From positions 186,001-250,000 of the forward strand of contig NZ_SOHK01000012.1 of NCBI RefSeq assembly GCF_004404055.1: a stretch of 64,000 nucleotides of DNA. The letters are read 5' to 3'. The notes below the pieces were generated by a model. It was not told the origin of the DNA, made no database searches, and worked only from the letters and a program-made list of their open reading frames with translations. Source of the DNA: Cryobacterium ruanii. Lineage in GTDB: Bacteria > Actinomycetota > Actinomycetes > Actinomycetales > Microbacteriaceae. Both the position numbers and the translations under genes were made by a program. Positions within the stretch are counted from its first letter, which is position 1. Each line of letters opens with the position of its first letter. This document shows positions 43,276-55,442 of the stretch, piece after piece.

Positions 43276-45741
43276 ATGATCGACGATTCCGGCACCATAA
43301 CCTGGCCTTTGCGTGCGCCTGAACCTCTCAGTGCAGCGGCCCTGAACAGCATCGATGCTTGGTGGCGGGCCGCGAACTACCTCGCCGTCGGCCAGATCTA
43401 CCTGCTGGACAACGTTCTGTTGAAAAAACCCCTCACCCGCGACCACGTCAAGCCGCGCCTGCTCGGCCACTGGGGCACCACGCCCGGCCTCAACTTTCTC
43501 TACGCGCACCTCAACCGAGCCATTCAGGAACGCAGCCAGAACACCATCTACATCACCGGCCCCGGCCATGGCGGTCCGGGCATGGTCGCCAACGCCTACC
43601 TCGACGGCACCTACACCGAGGTCTACGCCGATATCGAGCAGAACGCCGACGGCGTGCAGAAACTGTTCCGCCAGTTCTCCTTTCCCGGCGGCATCCCCAG
43701 CCATGCCTCGCCCGAGCTGCCCGGATCCATCCACGAGGGCGGCGAGCTCGGTTATGCCCTCAGTCACGCCTACGGGGCCGCGTTCGACAACCCGAACCTG
43801 CTCGTGGCCGCGGTGGTCGGCGACGGCGAGGCCGAAACCGGCCCGCTCGCCACCAGCTGGCACTCGAATAAGTTCATCGACCCCCTGCAGGACGGCGTCG
43901 TGCTGCCCATTCTGCACCTCAACGGGTACAAGATCGCCAACCCCACCGTGCTCGCGCGCATCCCAGAAGACGAGCTGCTCGATCTCATGCGCGGCTACGG
44001 TCACACTCCCTATATCGTCTCCGGCGGGTTCGACGGCGAAGACCCCCTGCTCGTGCACGCGCGCATGGCCGAGACCCTCGACGCGGTGCTCAACCAGATC
44101 GCCGACATCAAACTCAAGGCCGCCCAAGCCGACAAAAACAACGAAGACTTCGCCCGCCCGCGCTGGCCGATGATCATCCTCCGTACCCCTAAGGGCTGGA
44201 CCTGCCCCGCCCGTATCGACGGCGTGCAGGTCGAGAACACCTGGCGCGCCCATCAGGTTCCGCTCGCGAACGCCCGCGACACCCCGGCGCACACGGCCCT
44301 GCTCGAAGAGTGGATGCTGTCCTACCGCCCCGCAGACCTGTTCGACGCGGCGGGTGCTCCCGTGCAACAGATCACGAACCTCGCCCCGCGGGGAAACCTG
44401 CGCATGAGTGCCAACCCCATCGCCAACGGCGGACTCCTGCGCCGCGACCTGCACCTGCCTGATTTTCGCGATTTCGCCGTAGACGTACCCGAACCGGGCG
44501 CAACCGTCAACGAGGCCACGCGAGTGCTGGGCGGCTACCTGGCCGAAGTTATCCGCTTGAACCCGGATAATTTTCGCATCTTCGGACCGGATGAAACCGC
44601 CTCCAACCGGCTGGCCCCGCCGGTCTACGAGGTGACCGACAAGCAGTGGAACGCCGAGATCAGGCCCGGCGACACCAACCTCGCCCGGGCCGGCAGGGTC
44701 ATGGAGATGCTGAGCGAGCACCAGTGCCAGGGCTGGCTCGAGGGCTACCTGCTCACCGGGCGGCACGGGCTGTTCAACTGCTACGAAGCGTTCATCCACA
44801 TCGTCGACTCGATGTTCAACCAGCACGCCAAGTGGCTCAAGGTGACCGCCGAGATCCCGTGGCGGGCGCCGATCGCGAGCCTGAACTACCTGCTGAGCTC
44901 GCACGTCTGGCGGCAGGACCACAACGGGTTCAGCCACCAGGACCCCGGTTTCATCGACCACGTCGTCAACAAGAGCGCCGATGTCGTGCGGGTCTACCTG
45001 CCGTTCGACGCCAACACCCTGCTGAGCACCTACGACCACTGCCTGCGCAGCGTCAACTATGTCAACGTCGTCGTGGCCGGCAAGCAGTCGGCGCCGAACC
45101 TGCTCACCATGGAACAGGCCGTCGCGCACTGCACCCGGGGCCTGGGCATCTTCGACTGGGCCGGCACCGAGGTGCCTGGCCTCGCGCCCGATGTCGTGCT
45201 CGCTGCTGCGGGTGACGTGCCGACCCTCGAGGTGCTCGCTGCCGCCGAGATTCTGCGCGAAAGCCTGCCGGATCTCAAGGTGCGCGTCGTGAACGTTGTC
45301 GACCTGATGCGCCTGCAGTCCGCGGACGACCACCCGCACGGCCTGAGCGACAGCGCCTTCGACGCCGTCTTCACGCCCGACAAGCCCATCATTTTCGCGT
45401 ATCACGGCTATCCGTGGCTGATCCATCGGCTCACCTACAAGCGCCACGGCCACGAGAACCTGCACGCCCGCGGCTACAAAGAGATCGGCACCACGACGAC
45501 GCCGTTCGACATGGTCATGCTCAACGACCTCGACCGGTATCACCTCGTCATGGACGTCATCGACCGCACTCCCGGCCTCGCCGCCCGTGCCGGCCTGCTC
45601 CGGCAGCGGATGCAGGACGCCCGACTCACCGCACGCCAGTACACCCGCGACCACGGGGAAGACCTGCCCGAAGTGACCGACTGGTCCTGGTCGTCTCAAA
45701 CGGATGCCGCCCCCGCCGAGACCGGCAGCGACAATGTCTAG
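43276..45741 (+). CDS. xfp: phosphoketolase (xylulose-5-P/fructose-6-P)
   Basis: The 821-residue thiamine-diphosphate enzyme matches phosphoketolases along its length: [70 protein letters not shown] and [19 protein letters not shown]. It cleaves xylulose 5-phosphate or fructose 6-phosphate with phosphate to acetyl phosphate plus an aldose phosphate. Start ATG 43276 follows GGAGG. It heads an operon with pta and ackA, so acetyl phosphate is turned to acetate and ATP or linked to acetyl-CoA. The upstream DevR-like box suggests low-oxygen induction. Confidence 0.95.
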   Translation: MIDDSGTITWPLRAPEPLSAAALNSIDAWWRAANYLAVGQIYLLDNVLLKKPLTRDHVKPRLLGHWGTTPGLNFLYAHLNRAIQERSQNTIYITGPGHGGPGMVANAYLDGTYTEVYADIEQNADGVQKLFRQFSFPGGIPSHASPELPGSIHEGGELGYALSHAYGAAFDNPNLLVAAVVGDGEAETGPLATSWHSNKFIDPLQDGVVLPILHLNGYKIANPTVLARIPEDELLDLMRGYGHTPYIVSGGFDGEDPLLVHARMAETLDAVLNQIADIKLKAAQADKNNEDFARPRWPMIILRTPKGWTCPARIDGVQVENTWRAHQVPLANARDTPAHTALLEEWMLSYRPADLFDAAGAPVQQITNLAPRGNLRMSANPIANGGLLRRDLHLPDFRDFAVDVPEPGATVNEATRVLGGYLAEVIRLNPDNFRIFGPDETASNRLAPPVYEVTDKQWNAEIRPGDTNLARAGRVMEMLSEHQCQGWLEGYLLTGRHGLFNCYEAFIHIVDSMFNQHAKWLKVTAEIPWRAPIASLNYLLSSHVWRQDHNGFSHQDPGFIDHVVNKSADVVRVYLPFDANTLLSTYDHCLRSVNYVNVVVAGKQSAPNLLTMEQAVAHCTRGLGIFDWAGTEVPGLAPDVVLAAAGDVPTLEVLAAAEILRESLPDLKVRVVNVVDLMRLQSADDHPHGLSDSAFDAVFTPDKPIIFAYHGYPWLIHRLTYKRHGHENLHARGYKEIGTTTTPFDMVMLNDLDRYHLVMDVIDRTPGLAARAGLLRQRMQDARLTARQYTRDHGEDLPEVTDWSWSSQTDAAPAETGSDNV

Positions 45742-45785
45742 CGCCTGAGGCCCGCCCGACACTCTCCCAACCCGAATGCGTTTGA

Positions 45786-48005
45786 ATGGACATCGTGGCT
45801 CGAAGCATCTATATCACCAGCGCCGAAGGTAACACCGGCAAATCCTCGATCGCGCTCGGCGTGCTCGACACGCTCACCCACCTGGTGGAGCGGGTGGGCG
45901 TGTTCCGCCCGGTCGCCCGCACCGCGACGGAACCCGACTATGTCGTCGATCTCCTGCTGCGCCACCTGCAGGCCAATGCCGGCCCCGGGGCCACGGACGG
46001 GCAGACCTACGAGCAGAGCATCGGTGTCAGCTACGACGACGTCAACACCGACCCGGACGCCGCCCTGGCCCGCATCGTTGCGCGTTACAAGGCGATCGAG
46101 GCCATGTGCGACACGGTCGTCGTCATCGGCAGCGACTACACCGACGTCGGCAGCCCCACCGAGCTCGCCTTCAACGCCCGCATCGCTGCGAACCTCGGTG
46201 CCCCGGTGCTGCTTGTGCTCGGCGGACGGGTCGGCCCGGGCGAGGGGGAGCGCCTCGGCCAGAGCGACGCCCGTTCGGCTGCGGACATCGGCCAGCAGAC
46301 CGACGTCGCGCTGGCGGAACTGCGCGACGAACACGCATCCATCTTGGCGATCATCGTCAACCGCGCCGACGAGAACGTGCTGCCGGAGATCATCGCTTCG
46401 GTGCGGGCCACGACCAACGCGCAGCCGGCGCGCTCGGGCGGGGCGTTCGGCGTGCCGATCTGGGCCATTCCCGAAGACCCTTACCTCGTCGCTCCGAGCA
46501 TGCAGAGCATCATGGAGGCGACCGAGGGCACCCTGATCAAGGGCGACCCTGCACTGCTGGCACGCGAGGCCCTCGGCGTCGTCGTGGCCGCCATGTCGAT
46601 GGTCAACGTGCTACCGCGCCTCATCGAGGGCGCCGTCGTCGTCGTGCCCGGCGACCGCGAAGACGTGCTGCTGGCCGTGCTGCTCGCCAACGCCTCAGCG
46701 ACGTTCCCGTCGATCGCCGGCATCGTGCTCAACGGTGGTTTCGAGTTGCCCGACGCGATCCAGCGGCTGATGGAGGGTCTCGCGCCGTCGCTGCCGATCA
46801 TCAGGACGTCGCTTGGCTCGTACGACACGACCATGCGCATCACCCGCACCCGGGGGCGACTCGCCGCCGACTCGCAGCGCAAGCATGACACCGCGCTGGC
46901 TCTGTTCGAAACGCACGTGGATGCATCCGCTTTGCTCGACCGGCTCGATGTGAGTCGGGCCACGGTCGTCACGCCGCTCATGTTCGAGTACGCGCTGCTC
47001 GAACGGGCCAGGCAGAACCGCAAGCACATCGTGCTGCCCGAGGGTGAGGACGACCGCGTTCTGCGTGCCGCCGCCACCCTGCTGGCCCGCGATGTGGTCG
47101 AGCTGACCATTCTCGGTGAGGAGTTCGAGGTGCGTTCGCGCGCCATCGGCCTCGGCCTCGACATCTCCAAAGCCCACGTTGTGAGCCCCTACGACGACCT
47201 GCTGCGCCTCAAATTCGCCCAGGAGTACATGCAGCTGCGCTCGCACAAGGGCATCACGCTCGAGCAGGCCAACGAGACCGTCACCGACGTGAGCTACTTC
47301 GGCACCATGATGGTGCAGCTCGGGCTCGCCGACGGCATGGTCTCCGGCGCCACCCACACCACAGCGCACACCATCCGACCGAGCTTCGAGATCATCAAGA
47401 CGCAGGTCGGCGTCGGCGTGGTGTCGAGCGTGTTCCTCATGGCCCTCGCCGATCGCGTGCTCGTCTACGGCGACTGCGCCGTCATCCCGGTGCCGACCAG
47501 CGAGCAGCTCGCCGACATCGCCATCTCGGCCGCAGCGACGGCCGTGCAGTTCGGCATCGAGCCGCGCATCGCCATGCTGTCGTACTCCACCGGGTCATCC
47601 GGCGAGGGTGCCGACGTCGAAAAGGTGCGCACTGCCACCGCCCTGGTGCGCGAACGGCGTCCCGACCTGCTGGTCGAAGGCCCCATCCAGTACGACGCAG
47701 CAGCGGATGCCGCGGTCGCCGCCACGAAGATGCCCGGTTCCAGGGTGGCTGGCCGCGCCACCGTCTTCATCTTTCCCGACCTGAACACCGGCAACAACAC
47801 CTACAAGGCGGTGCAGCGCAGCGCCGGCGCCGTTGCGATCGGCCCTGTGCTGCAGGGCCTGCGCAAGGCGATCAACGACCTCTCGCGCGGCGCCCTCGTG
47901 CAGGACATCGTGAACACCGTCGCGATCACCGCTATCCAGGCCGCCGGGCTGACGGATGCCGCGGTCCCGGCTCTCGACGCGACCCCGGCCGGCGCCACCC
48001 GATGA
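45786..48005 (+). CDS. pta: phosphate acetyltransferase, three-domain form
   Basis: The 739-residue protein has an N-terminal P-loop dethiobiotin-synthetase-like domain (TSAEGNTGKSSIALGVLD), a central DRTGG domain (about 220-340) and the C-terminal catalytic domain (about 400-725). The catalytic part has LPEGEDDRVLRAA, GLADGMVSGATHTTAHTIRP and FPDLNTGNNTYKAVQR. It interconverts acetyl phosphate and acetyl-CoA. The N-terminal domains are regulatory in long Pta forms. The last four bases overlap ackA. Confidence 0.94.
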   Translation: MDIVARSIYITSAEGNTGKSSIALGVLDTLTHLVERVGVFRPVARTATEPDYVVDLLLRHLQANAGPGATDGQTYEQSIGVSYDDVNTDPDAALARIVARYKAIEAMCDTVVVIGSDYTDVGSPTELAFNARIAANLGAPVLLVLGGRVGPGEGERLGQSDARSAADIGQQTDVALAELRDEHASILAIIVNRADENVLPEIIASVRATTNAQPARSGGAFGVPIWAIPEDPYLVAPSMQSIMEATEGTLIKGDPALLAREALGVVVAAMSMVNVLPRLIEGAVVVVPGDREDVLLAVLLANASATFPSIAGIVLNGGFELPDAIQRLMEGLAPSLPIIRTSLGSYDTTMRITRTRGRLAADSQRKHDTALALFETHVDASALLDRLDVSRATVVTPLMFEYALLERARQNRKHIVLPEGEDDRVLRAAATLLARDVVELTILGEEFEVRSRAIGLGLDISKAHVVSPYDDLLRLKFAQEYMQLRSHKGITLEQANETVTDVSYFGTMMVQLGLADGMVSGATHTTAHTIRPSFEIIKTQVGVGVVSSVFLMALADRVLVYGDCAVIPVPTSEQLADIAISAAATAVQFGIEPRIAMLSYSTGSSGEGADVEKVRTATALVRERRPDLLVEGPIQYDAAADAAVAATKMPGSRVAGRATVFIFPDLNTGNNTYKAVQRSAGAVAIGPVLQGLRKAINDLSRGALVQDIVNTVAITAIQAAGLTDAAVPALDATPAGATR

Positions 48006-49252
48006 CCGCTGTTCTGGTCGTCAATTCCGGCTCGAGCTCGTTCAAATACCAGCTCATCGAGATGGACACCGAGACGACCCTGGCGAGCGGGCTGGTGGAG
48101 CGCATCGGCGAGGTCATCGGCAATTCCGTGCACTCCATCGCCGGGGTTGTGGCGACCACGTCGGCGGCGGAGGCGGTGTTTGAGACGCACGTTCCGGCAT
48201 CCGCTGACCAGAAATGGAAGCGTGAGCTACCCATCGCCGACCATACGGCCGGATTCGCCGTGATGCTCGAAGCCTTCGCGACCCACGGGCCGTCGCTCGC
48301 CGTACACGAGCCCGTCGCCGTCGGGCACCGCGTCGTGCACGGCGGGGCGCGTTTTCACCAGCCGACCGTGGTCACTCCGCAGGTCGAGCGCGACATCGAC
48401 GAACTGTCGGGGCTCGCGCCGCTGCACAATCCGGGCGCGCTGCAGGGCATCGTCGCGGCGGTCGAGGCCTTCGCCGACGTTCCTCACGTGGCCATTTTCG
48501 ACACGGCGTTCCACCAGACGCTGCCGCCCGAGGCCTTCACCTACGCGATCAATGCCGACCTGGCCGAGCGGTTTCGCATCCGTCGCTACGGGTTTCACGG
48601 CACCAGCCACGGTTTCGTGGCCCGTGAGGCGGCCAACTTTCTCGCGCGCCCGGTGACGGAGCTCAACCAGATCGTGCTGCACCTCGGCAACGGAGGCTCG
48701 GTTTGCGCGGTCGCCGGCGGCCGTTCGGTCGAGACCAGCATGGGCATGACGCCGCTGGAGGGGCTCGTCATGGGCACCCGCTCCGGTGACATCGACCCCG
48801 GCGTGCTTTTTCACCTGCACCGCAAGGCCGGACTCGACTTCGATGACCTCGACACCCTGCTCAACCGCGGTAGCGGGCTGCTCGGCCTCACCGGACGCGG
48901 CGACTTGCGCGATGTCATGGAGGCCGCCATTGCCAGTGACGGGCCCTCACAGCTGGCCATCGACGTGTATGTGCATCGAATCAAGGGCTATATCGGGGCG
49001 TACTACGCGCAGCTCGGCCGGGTCGACGTGATTGCGTTCACGGCCGGTGTCGGCGAGAACGCGCCGCTCGTGCGCGAGCGGTCCCTCGCCGGGCTTGAGG
49101 CGCTGGGTATCCGCATCGATCCCGAGCGCAACGCTGCCGCCGAACGTGGCGCGCGCGTCATCAGCGCCGACGACTCCGCGGTCACCGTACTGGTGATTCC
49201 GACCAACGAGGAGCTGGAAATCGCCCGCCAGACCCTGGCGACCGTGCTCTAG
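48002..49252 (+). CDS. ackA: acetate kinase
   Basis: The 416-residue enzyme has the acetokinase signatures VLVVNSGSSSFKYQL and FHGTSHGFVA, plus HLGNGGSVCAV, TPLEGLVMGTRSGDIDP and TAGVGENAPLVRER. It makes ATP from acetyl phosphate. It is about 20 residues longer than many homologues owing to small loops near residues 30-75. It is the third gene of the xfp-pta-ackA operon. Confidence 0.95.
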   Translation: MTAVLVVNSGSSSFKYQLIEMDTETTLASGLVERIGEVIGNSVHSIAGVVATTSAAEAVFETHVPASADQKWKRELPIADHTAGFAVMLEAFATHGPSLAVHEPVAVGHRVVHGGARFHQPTVVTPQVERDIDELSGLAPLHNPGALQGIVAAVEAFADVPHVAIFDTAFHQTLPPEAFTYAINADLAERFRIRRYGFHGTSHGFVAREAANFLARPVTELNQIVLHLGNGGSVCAVAGGRSVETSMGMTPLEGLVMGTRSGDIDPGVLFHLHRKAGLDFDDLDTLLNRGSGLLGLTGRGDLRDVMEAAIASDGPSQLAIDVYVHRIKGYIGAYYAQLGRVDVIAFTAGVGENAPLVRERSLAGLEALGIRIDPERNAAAERGARVISADDSAVTVLVIPTNEELEIARQTLATVL

Positions 49253-49359
49253 CTCGTTCAACGGCCTGTCGTGGATCGACCGGATTTACGCGCAGGCACA
49301 GAACAGTTCAGCGGAGCGAGCGCGGGCGAGTGTCGGTGCGGGCAAGTACCATTGAGAAC

Positions 49360-52017
49360 GTGGTTACCGCCCTGTATCGCCGCTATCGGCCAGAGACCTT
49401 TGCCGAGATGATCGGCCAGTCCCAAGTGACCGATCCGCTGATGACGGCGCTTCGCACCAACCGGGTGAATCACGCCTATCTGTTCAGCGGACCGCGCGGC
49501 TGCGGCAAGACCACTTCGGCGCGCATCCTGGCCCGCTGCCTCAACTGTGCCGAGGGGCCAACCGACACCCCGTGCGGCGTTTGCCCGAGTTGTGTCGAAC
49601 TGGCCCGTGACGGCGGCGGTTCCCTCGACGTCGTCGAGATCGACGCGGCCAGCCACAACGGTGTCGACGACGCCCGTGACATTCGCGAGCGCGCCATCTT
49701 CGCCCCGGCCCGCGACCGCTACAAGATCTTCATCCTTGACGAGGCGCACATGGTCACGCCGCAGGGCTTCAACGCGCTGCTGAAGATCGTCGAAGAGCCC
49801 CCGGAACACGTGAAGTTCATCTTCGCGACCACCGAACCCGAGAAGGTGATCGGCACCATCCGCTCGCGTACCCATCACTATCCGTTCCGGCTGGTGCCGC
49901 CGGGGCCGATGCTCGAATACGTGCAGCAAATGTGCGACACCGAGAAGATGGTCGTGGCCCCCGGCGTGCTGCCGCTCGTCGTGCGTGCCGGTGGCGGCTC
50001 GCCGCGCGACACCCTGTCACTGCTCGACCAGCTCATGGCTGGGTCTGACGGCCAGTCCGTCGAGTACGAGCGCGCCGTCGCGCTGCTCGGCTACACGAGC
50101 GCGTCCCTGCTCGATGAGGCCGTCGACGCCATCGGTGCCCGCGATTCCGCCGCCGCATTCGATGCGGTAGACCGGGTCATTCAGACCGGGCAAGACCCGC
50201 GCCGCTTCGTCGAAGACCTGCTCGAGCGCCTGCGCGACCTCATCATCGTCGCGGCCACGAGCGTGGCGGGGGCCGCGGCCGTGCTCCGCGGTGTTCCGCA
50301 AGACGAACTCGAGCGCATGAACGTGCAGGCCGCCGCGTTCGGTCCGGCCGAACTCTCACGCACCGCCGACATTCTGAATGCCGCGCTCACCGAGATGAGC
50401 GGGGCCACCTCGCCGCGCCTGCACCTCGAGCTCATGATCGCACGCGCCCTGATACCCGCGACCGACGACACGACGCGCGGCGCCCTCGCCCGGGTCGAAC
50501 GCCTCGAGCGCCGCATCGGGGTCGACGGCGTTTCGGCGGTGCCTGTTGCTGATGCTTCCGCGGGCTTTGCTGATTTTGCGGGTTCCACGGGCTCCGCGAG
50601 TTCTGCGGGTGCGCCCGCCGCGCGTTCTGCAGCGCCAGCGACCTCCGCGCCTTCACCCTCTTTATTGGTCGAGCCCGCCATCCCGGCAACGCAGGCTGGG
50701 TCCGCGGGCCAGCCATCGTCCGCAGGCTCCGCTACGTCCACGTCGGCCGCTCGCCCGGCCGTGGTGCCCGGAGCCCCGGTCTCCCTGCAGCAGCTGAAAG
50801 ACGCCTGGCCGGAGATTCTCGAAGCCGTCAAGACCGAGAAGACAACGGCGTGGCTCGTCGTCTACACCGCGCACGTGCTCGGCCTCAACGGCGATGTGCT
50901 CGCGCTTTCGTTCCCGAGCCAGGCCGACGTCGAGAGCTTCAAGCAGCAAAAAGTGCCCGGAATGGGAACGAGCGATTTTTTGCGCACCGCGATCGTCGCC
51001 GTGCTCGGCCTCCGGGTCAAGTTCATCGCGCGGGTCGAAGCTGGCCGCGAGGTCTCCTCGGCCAGTGCATCCTCGACCGACTCGACGACCGTCGTTGCGG
51101 AGCCTGGGCCAGCGGCCCCCGCAGTAGTCTCACTTGTTCCGCCTGTTCCGCCTGTTCCGCCCGCGGCGACCGCGCCGACAGGAGCGACCGTACCGAGCGC
51201 ACCCGCGCCGACGGTCGTTGCACCCACGGCGACGAATCAGGCCGCAGTCGCGCGCGAATCAGGGTCGGTTGGTGGCGCCGGCGGCGCCTCACCCGTGGCT
51301 GCGTCGACCAGCGGATGGGCCACCGTGGCCATTCCCGGCTCACCGAACGGTCCGGCCGTTCCCGTCCTAGCCGAAGACACGGCGGATTTCCCGACGCCCG
51401 CCGTTCCCGCAGCACCGCAATCGAACGCTGCCGAGGTTTCGGTTCCGTCGCCAACGGTCGAGTCGTCGTCGGTGCTGTCCCCCTCGAGGTCATTGCTTTC
51501 GACCGCCGCGCTTTCAACCGCCGCGCCTTCGACCGCCCCAGCGTCCACGCCACCCAACGCGCCAGGGAACGACGATGAGCCTCCGTTCGACGACGTACCA
51601 CCGCCCTTCGACGACGACGTGCCGCCCGAGATGGACGCACCCGCCGACGAACGCGTGCCGGACTACGCTGCGCACGCAGAGGAATCCGCTGTGCCGGCGG
51701 GAACAATACCCGGCCGACAGCCACGGGGTGCGGGTCAGTCGACCGCCGCCCAGCCGAACTCAGGCCAGCCGAACTCAGCCCAACCGAACTCAGCCCAACC
51801 GAACGCGCCGACCCAGCGCCAGCATCCGAACGCGTCGACCCAGCGCCAACATCCGAACGCTTCCGGCCAGCGCGGCAGCACGAAAGGTCCGTCGCGGCCG
51901 CCATCCTTCGCCGAGAAGCAGCGCTACGGCGAGGCCGTCGTGCGTGAGATCCTCGGCGCCACCTTCATCGAAGAACAGCCGTACACCGCGGCGCCCCGAA
52001 CAAGAAACGACTACTAG
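49360..52017 (+). CDS. dnaX: DNA polymerase III gamma/tau subunit
   Basis: The roughly 885-residue clamp-loader ATPase has Walker A GPRGCGKT (44-51), the zinc module CLNCAEGPTDTPCGVCPSC, Walker B ILDEAH, sensor region FIFATTEPEKVIGTI and the SRT arginine finger region. Domain III and the tau part follow. The C-terminus after residue 600 is low-complexity Ala/Pro/Ser/Val and includes 15-bp and 27-bp tandem repeats (51751-51864). The start GTG 49360 gives the usual MVTALYRRYRPETF; GTG 49330 is also open. recR follows by three bases, the common bacterial order. Confidence 0.93.
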   Translation: MVTALYRRYRPETFAEMIGQSQVTDPLMTALRTNRVNHAYLFSGPRGCGKTTSARILARCLNCAEGPTDTPCGVCPSCVELARDGGGSLDVVEIDAASHNGVDDARDIRERAIFAPARDRYKIFILDEAHMVTPQGFNALLKIVEEPPEHVKFIFATTEPEKVIGTIRSRTHHYPFRLVPPGPMLEYVQQMCDTEKMVVAPGVLPLVVRAGGGSPRDTLSLLDQLMAGSDGQSVEYERAVALLGYTSASLLDEAVDAIGARDSAAAFDAVDRVIQTGQDPRRFVEDLLERLRDLIIVAATSVAGAAAVLRGVPQDELERMNVQAAAFGPAELSRTADILNAALTEMSGATSPRLHLELMIARALIPATDDTTRGALARVERLERRIGVDGVSAVPVADASAGFADFAGSTGSASSAGAPAARSAAPATSAPSPSLLVEPAIPATQAGSAGQPSSAGSATSTSAARPAVVPGAPVSLQQLKDAWPEILEAVKTEKTTAWLVVYTAHVLGLNGDVLALSFPSQADVESFKQQKVPGMGTSDFLRTAIVAVLGLRVKFIARVEAGREVSSASASSTDSTTVVAEPGPAAPAVVSLVPPVPPVPPAATAPTGATVPSAPAPTVVAPTATNQAAVARESGSVGGAGGASPVAASTSGWATVAIPGSPNGPAVPVLAEDTADFPTPAVPAAPQSNAAEVSVPSPTVESSSVLSPSRSLLSTAALSTAAPSTAPASTPPNAPGNDDEPPFDDVPPPFDDDVPPEMDAPADERVPDYAAHAEESAVPAGTIPGRQPRGAGQSTAAQPNSGQPNSAQPNSAQPNAPTQRQHPNASTQRQHPNASGQRGSTKGPSRPPSFAEKQRYGEAVVREILGATFIEEQPYTAAPRTRNDY
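51751..51864 (+). repeat. minisatellite inside dnaX
   Basis: Four 15-bp units (CAGCCGAACTCAGGC and variants, 51751-51810) encode repeated QPNS(G/A). Two 27-bp units (51811-51837 and 51838-51864) encode TQRQHPNAS-like repeats. Both unit lengths keep the reading frame, so copy number could vary between strains without breaking dnaX. Confidence 0.8.
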
Positions 52018-52020
52018 ACC

Positions 52021-52620
52021 ATGTATGAAGGCATCGTTCAGGAACTGATCGACGAACTCGGCCAGCTTCCCGGCATCGGCCCGAAGTCGGCGCAGCGCAT
52101 CGCATTCCACATTCTGCAGACCGAAAAATTCGACGTGACCCGGCTCGCCAATGTGCTGCTCGAGGTGCGCGACAAGGTGCGGTTCTGCGACATCTGCGGC
52201 AACGTGTCTGAGCAGCCGACGTGCCTGATCTGCCGCGATCCGCGCCGAAATCCCACCTCGATCTGTGTGGTCGAAGAGGCCAAGGACGTCGTGGCGATCG
52301 AACGCACCCGCGAGTTCAAGGGCCTCTACCACGTGCTCGGCGGTGCCATCAGCCCCATCGACGGCGTCGGCCCCGACGACCTGCGCATCCGACAGCTGAT
52401 GCAGCGCCTCGCCGACAACACCGTGCAGGAGGTCATCATCGCGACCGACCCGAACCTCGAGGGGGAGGCGACCGCCACCTACCTGTCCCGCCTGCTCACC
52501 ACGCTTGAGATCAAGGTCACCCGCCTCGCCTCCGGGCTGCCCGTTGGCGGCGACCTCGAATATGCCGACGAGGTCACCCTCGGCCGTGCTTTCGAGGGTC
52601 GCCGCGAGGTCACCCACTAG
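52021..52620 (+). CDS. recR: recombination protein RecR
   Basis: The 199-residue protein has the helix-hairpin-helix [11 protein letters not shown], a four-Cys zinc finger ([17 protein letters not shown]) and a Toprim domain ([23 protein letters not shown]). It acts with RecF/RecO to load RecA at gaps. It is directly downstream of dnaX and probably co-transcribed. Confidence 0.95.
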   Translation: MYEGIVQELIDELGQLPGIGPKSAQRIAFHILQTEKFDVTRLANVLLEVRDKVRFCDICGNVSEQPTCLICRDPRRNPTSICVVEEAKDVVAIERTREFKGLYHVLGGAISPIDGVGPDDLRIRQLMQRLADNTVQEVIIATDPNLEGEATATYLSRLLTTLEIKVTRLASGLPVGGDLEYADEVTLGRAFEGRREVTH

Positions 52621-52781
52621 CTCCTCCTCCACCCCCCCTCTTGCGCCCGCTCACGGGTTCGGTCAGGCGCCAGTCGGACAACGCGGCGTCACATGGCGCC
52701 CACCCCCGAGCACAGCATTTAGGATGGGAACTTGGACGCGGCGCGCACCCCAGGACCGCACACCCCCATCTCAGGAGTCAC

Positions 52782-54059
52782 ATGAGCTTGATCGTGCAGA
52801 AGTTCGGCGGGTCATCCGTCGCCGATGCCGAAAGTATCAAGCGGGTTGCCAAGCGCATCGTCGATACCCGCAAGGCCGGCAACGAGGTCGTCGTGGCCGT
52901 CTCCGCGATGGGCGACAGCACCGACGAACTGCTCGACCTCGCCCACCAGGTGACCCCGCTGCCCGCCCCCCGCGAGCTGGACATGCTGCTCACCGCCGGC
53001 GAACGCATCTCAATGGCGTTGCTTGCGATGGCCATCAAGAGCCTCGGCTACGACGCCCGATCGTTCACCGGCAGCCAGGCAGGCATGATCACGGATGCCC
53101 GCCACGGCTCCGCGCGCATCGTCGACGTCACGCCGGGGCGCATCCGCTCGGCCCTCGACGAAGGCGCCGTCGCGATCGTCGCCGGCTTCCAGGGTTTCAA
53201 CCGCGACACCAAGGACATCACCACCCTCGGTCGCGGCGGCTCCGACACCACCGCCGTGGCCCTCGCCGCCGCCCTCGGCGCCGACATCTGCGAAATCTAC
53301 ACGGATGTCGATGGCATCTTCACCGCGGATCCGCGCGTCGTTCCCCGCGCCCGCAAACTCGAGCGTGTCACGAGCGAAGAGATGCTCGAACTCGCCGCTG
53401 CGGGGGCCAAGGTCCTATATATTCGTGCTGTGGAATATGCCCGTCGCCACGGCGTGACGCTGCATGTGCGCTCCTCGTTCAACAACAACACGGGCACCAT
53501 CGTGTACAACGCCGCGACCGCGCGAGAAAATGGAGAAACTGTGGAAGAACCAATCATCGCCGGAATCGCCGCTGACCTGAGTGAGGCGAAGGTCACCGTC
53601 GTTGGCGTCCCCGACATTCCCGGCAAGGCCGCACTCATTTTCAAGATCGTCGCGAAGACGAATGCCAACGTCGACATGATCGTGCAGAACGTGTCGGCCG
53701 CCGCGACCGGCCTCACCGACATCTCCTTTACCCTGCCCAAGTCCGAGGGCCAGCAGGTGCTCACGGCCCTGACCAACGAGCGCGACCGCATCGGATTCGC
53801 CGGCCTGCAGTATGACGACCAGATCGCCAAGCTCGCCCTGGTCGGCGGCGGTATGCGCACCAACACCGGCGTCTCGGCGAAACTGTTCGAGGCGCTCTAC
53901 GAGGCCGGAATCAACATCGAAATGATCTCCACGAGCGAGATCCGCATCTCGGTCGTCACCCGCGCCGACACCATTGACGAAGCCCTTCGTGTGGTGCACA
54001 CGGCGTTCGGGCTCGACGGTGAGATCGAAGCCGTCGTGCACGGCGGCTCCGGCCGCTAA
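52782..54059 (+). CDS. lysC: aspartate kinase
   Basis: The 425-residue enzyme has the kinase start [34 protein letters not shown] and two C-terminal ACT domains (about 265-420) that bind lysine/threonine for feedback control. It phosphorylates aspartate, the first step to lysine, threonine, methionine and diaminopimelate. ATG 52782 follows CAGGAG. As in corynebacteria an internal start could give a separate ACT-only beta chain (candidate ATG or GTG near 53540), but this is not proven here. Confidence 0.94.
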   Translation: MSLIVQKFGGSSVADAESIKRVAKRIVDTRKAGNEVVVAVSAMGDSTDELLDLAHQVTPLPAPRELDMLLTAGERISMALLAMAIKSLGYDARSFTGSQAGMITDARHGSARIVDVTPGRIRSALDEGAVAIVAGFQGFNRDTKDITTLGRGGSDTTAVALAAALGADICEIYTDVDGIFTADPRVVPRARKLERVTSEEMLELAAAGAKVLYIRAVEYARRHGVTLHVRSSFNNNTGTIVYNAATARENGETVEEPIIAGIAADLSEAKVTVVGVPDIPGKAALIFKIVAKTNANVDMIVQNVSAAATGLTDISFTLPKSEGQQVLTALTNERDRIGFAGLQYDDQIAKLALVGGGMRTNTGVSAKLFEALYEAGINIEMISTSEIRISVVTRADTIDEALRVVHTAFGLDGEIEAVVHGGSGR

Positions 54060-54189
54060 CCCACCCCGCCTCGACTCCGGTGGTGAATTCAGAAAATCCA
54101 ACGCCAGCATCCGCTCTACGGCCGAAATATCGGCAACATCGCCCGATTTCCCTGAAATAGACACCAGGGGCAGCCCCAGAAGACGTTAG

Positions 54190-55269
<1,080 letters not shown>

Positions 55270-55442
55270 ACCGAGTCCTGGGTCCTGGGCCCAGGTCACG
55301 CGCCACCCCCCAGGGCGCACGTGGCCCGGGCCCCGTCCAAATTTCAGGAGGCCCTAAACTCGGGGCCACGAGCACAAACCCCGTCACCAAAAACTTGCCC
55401 GCAGAGCCTCATTCCGGTGCAATTCGCGTAGGCTTTGACCGC

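Noticed and set aside
42783-43352. Minus-strand frames with repeated peptide over the 67-bp repeats
   Set aside because: The 67-bp unit shifts frame at each copy, so no protein repeat is maintained; no start signal or domain.
43222-45762. 846-residue open frame antisense to xfp
   Set aside because: It mirrors the xfp gene and has the composition of a GC-rich antisense frame with no recognisable domain; the + strand gene is unambiguous.
49253-49359. Signal-recognition-particle RNA gene near dnaX
   Set aside because: No GGNAGC-type loop or paired helix is seen in the short gap before dnaX.
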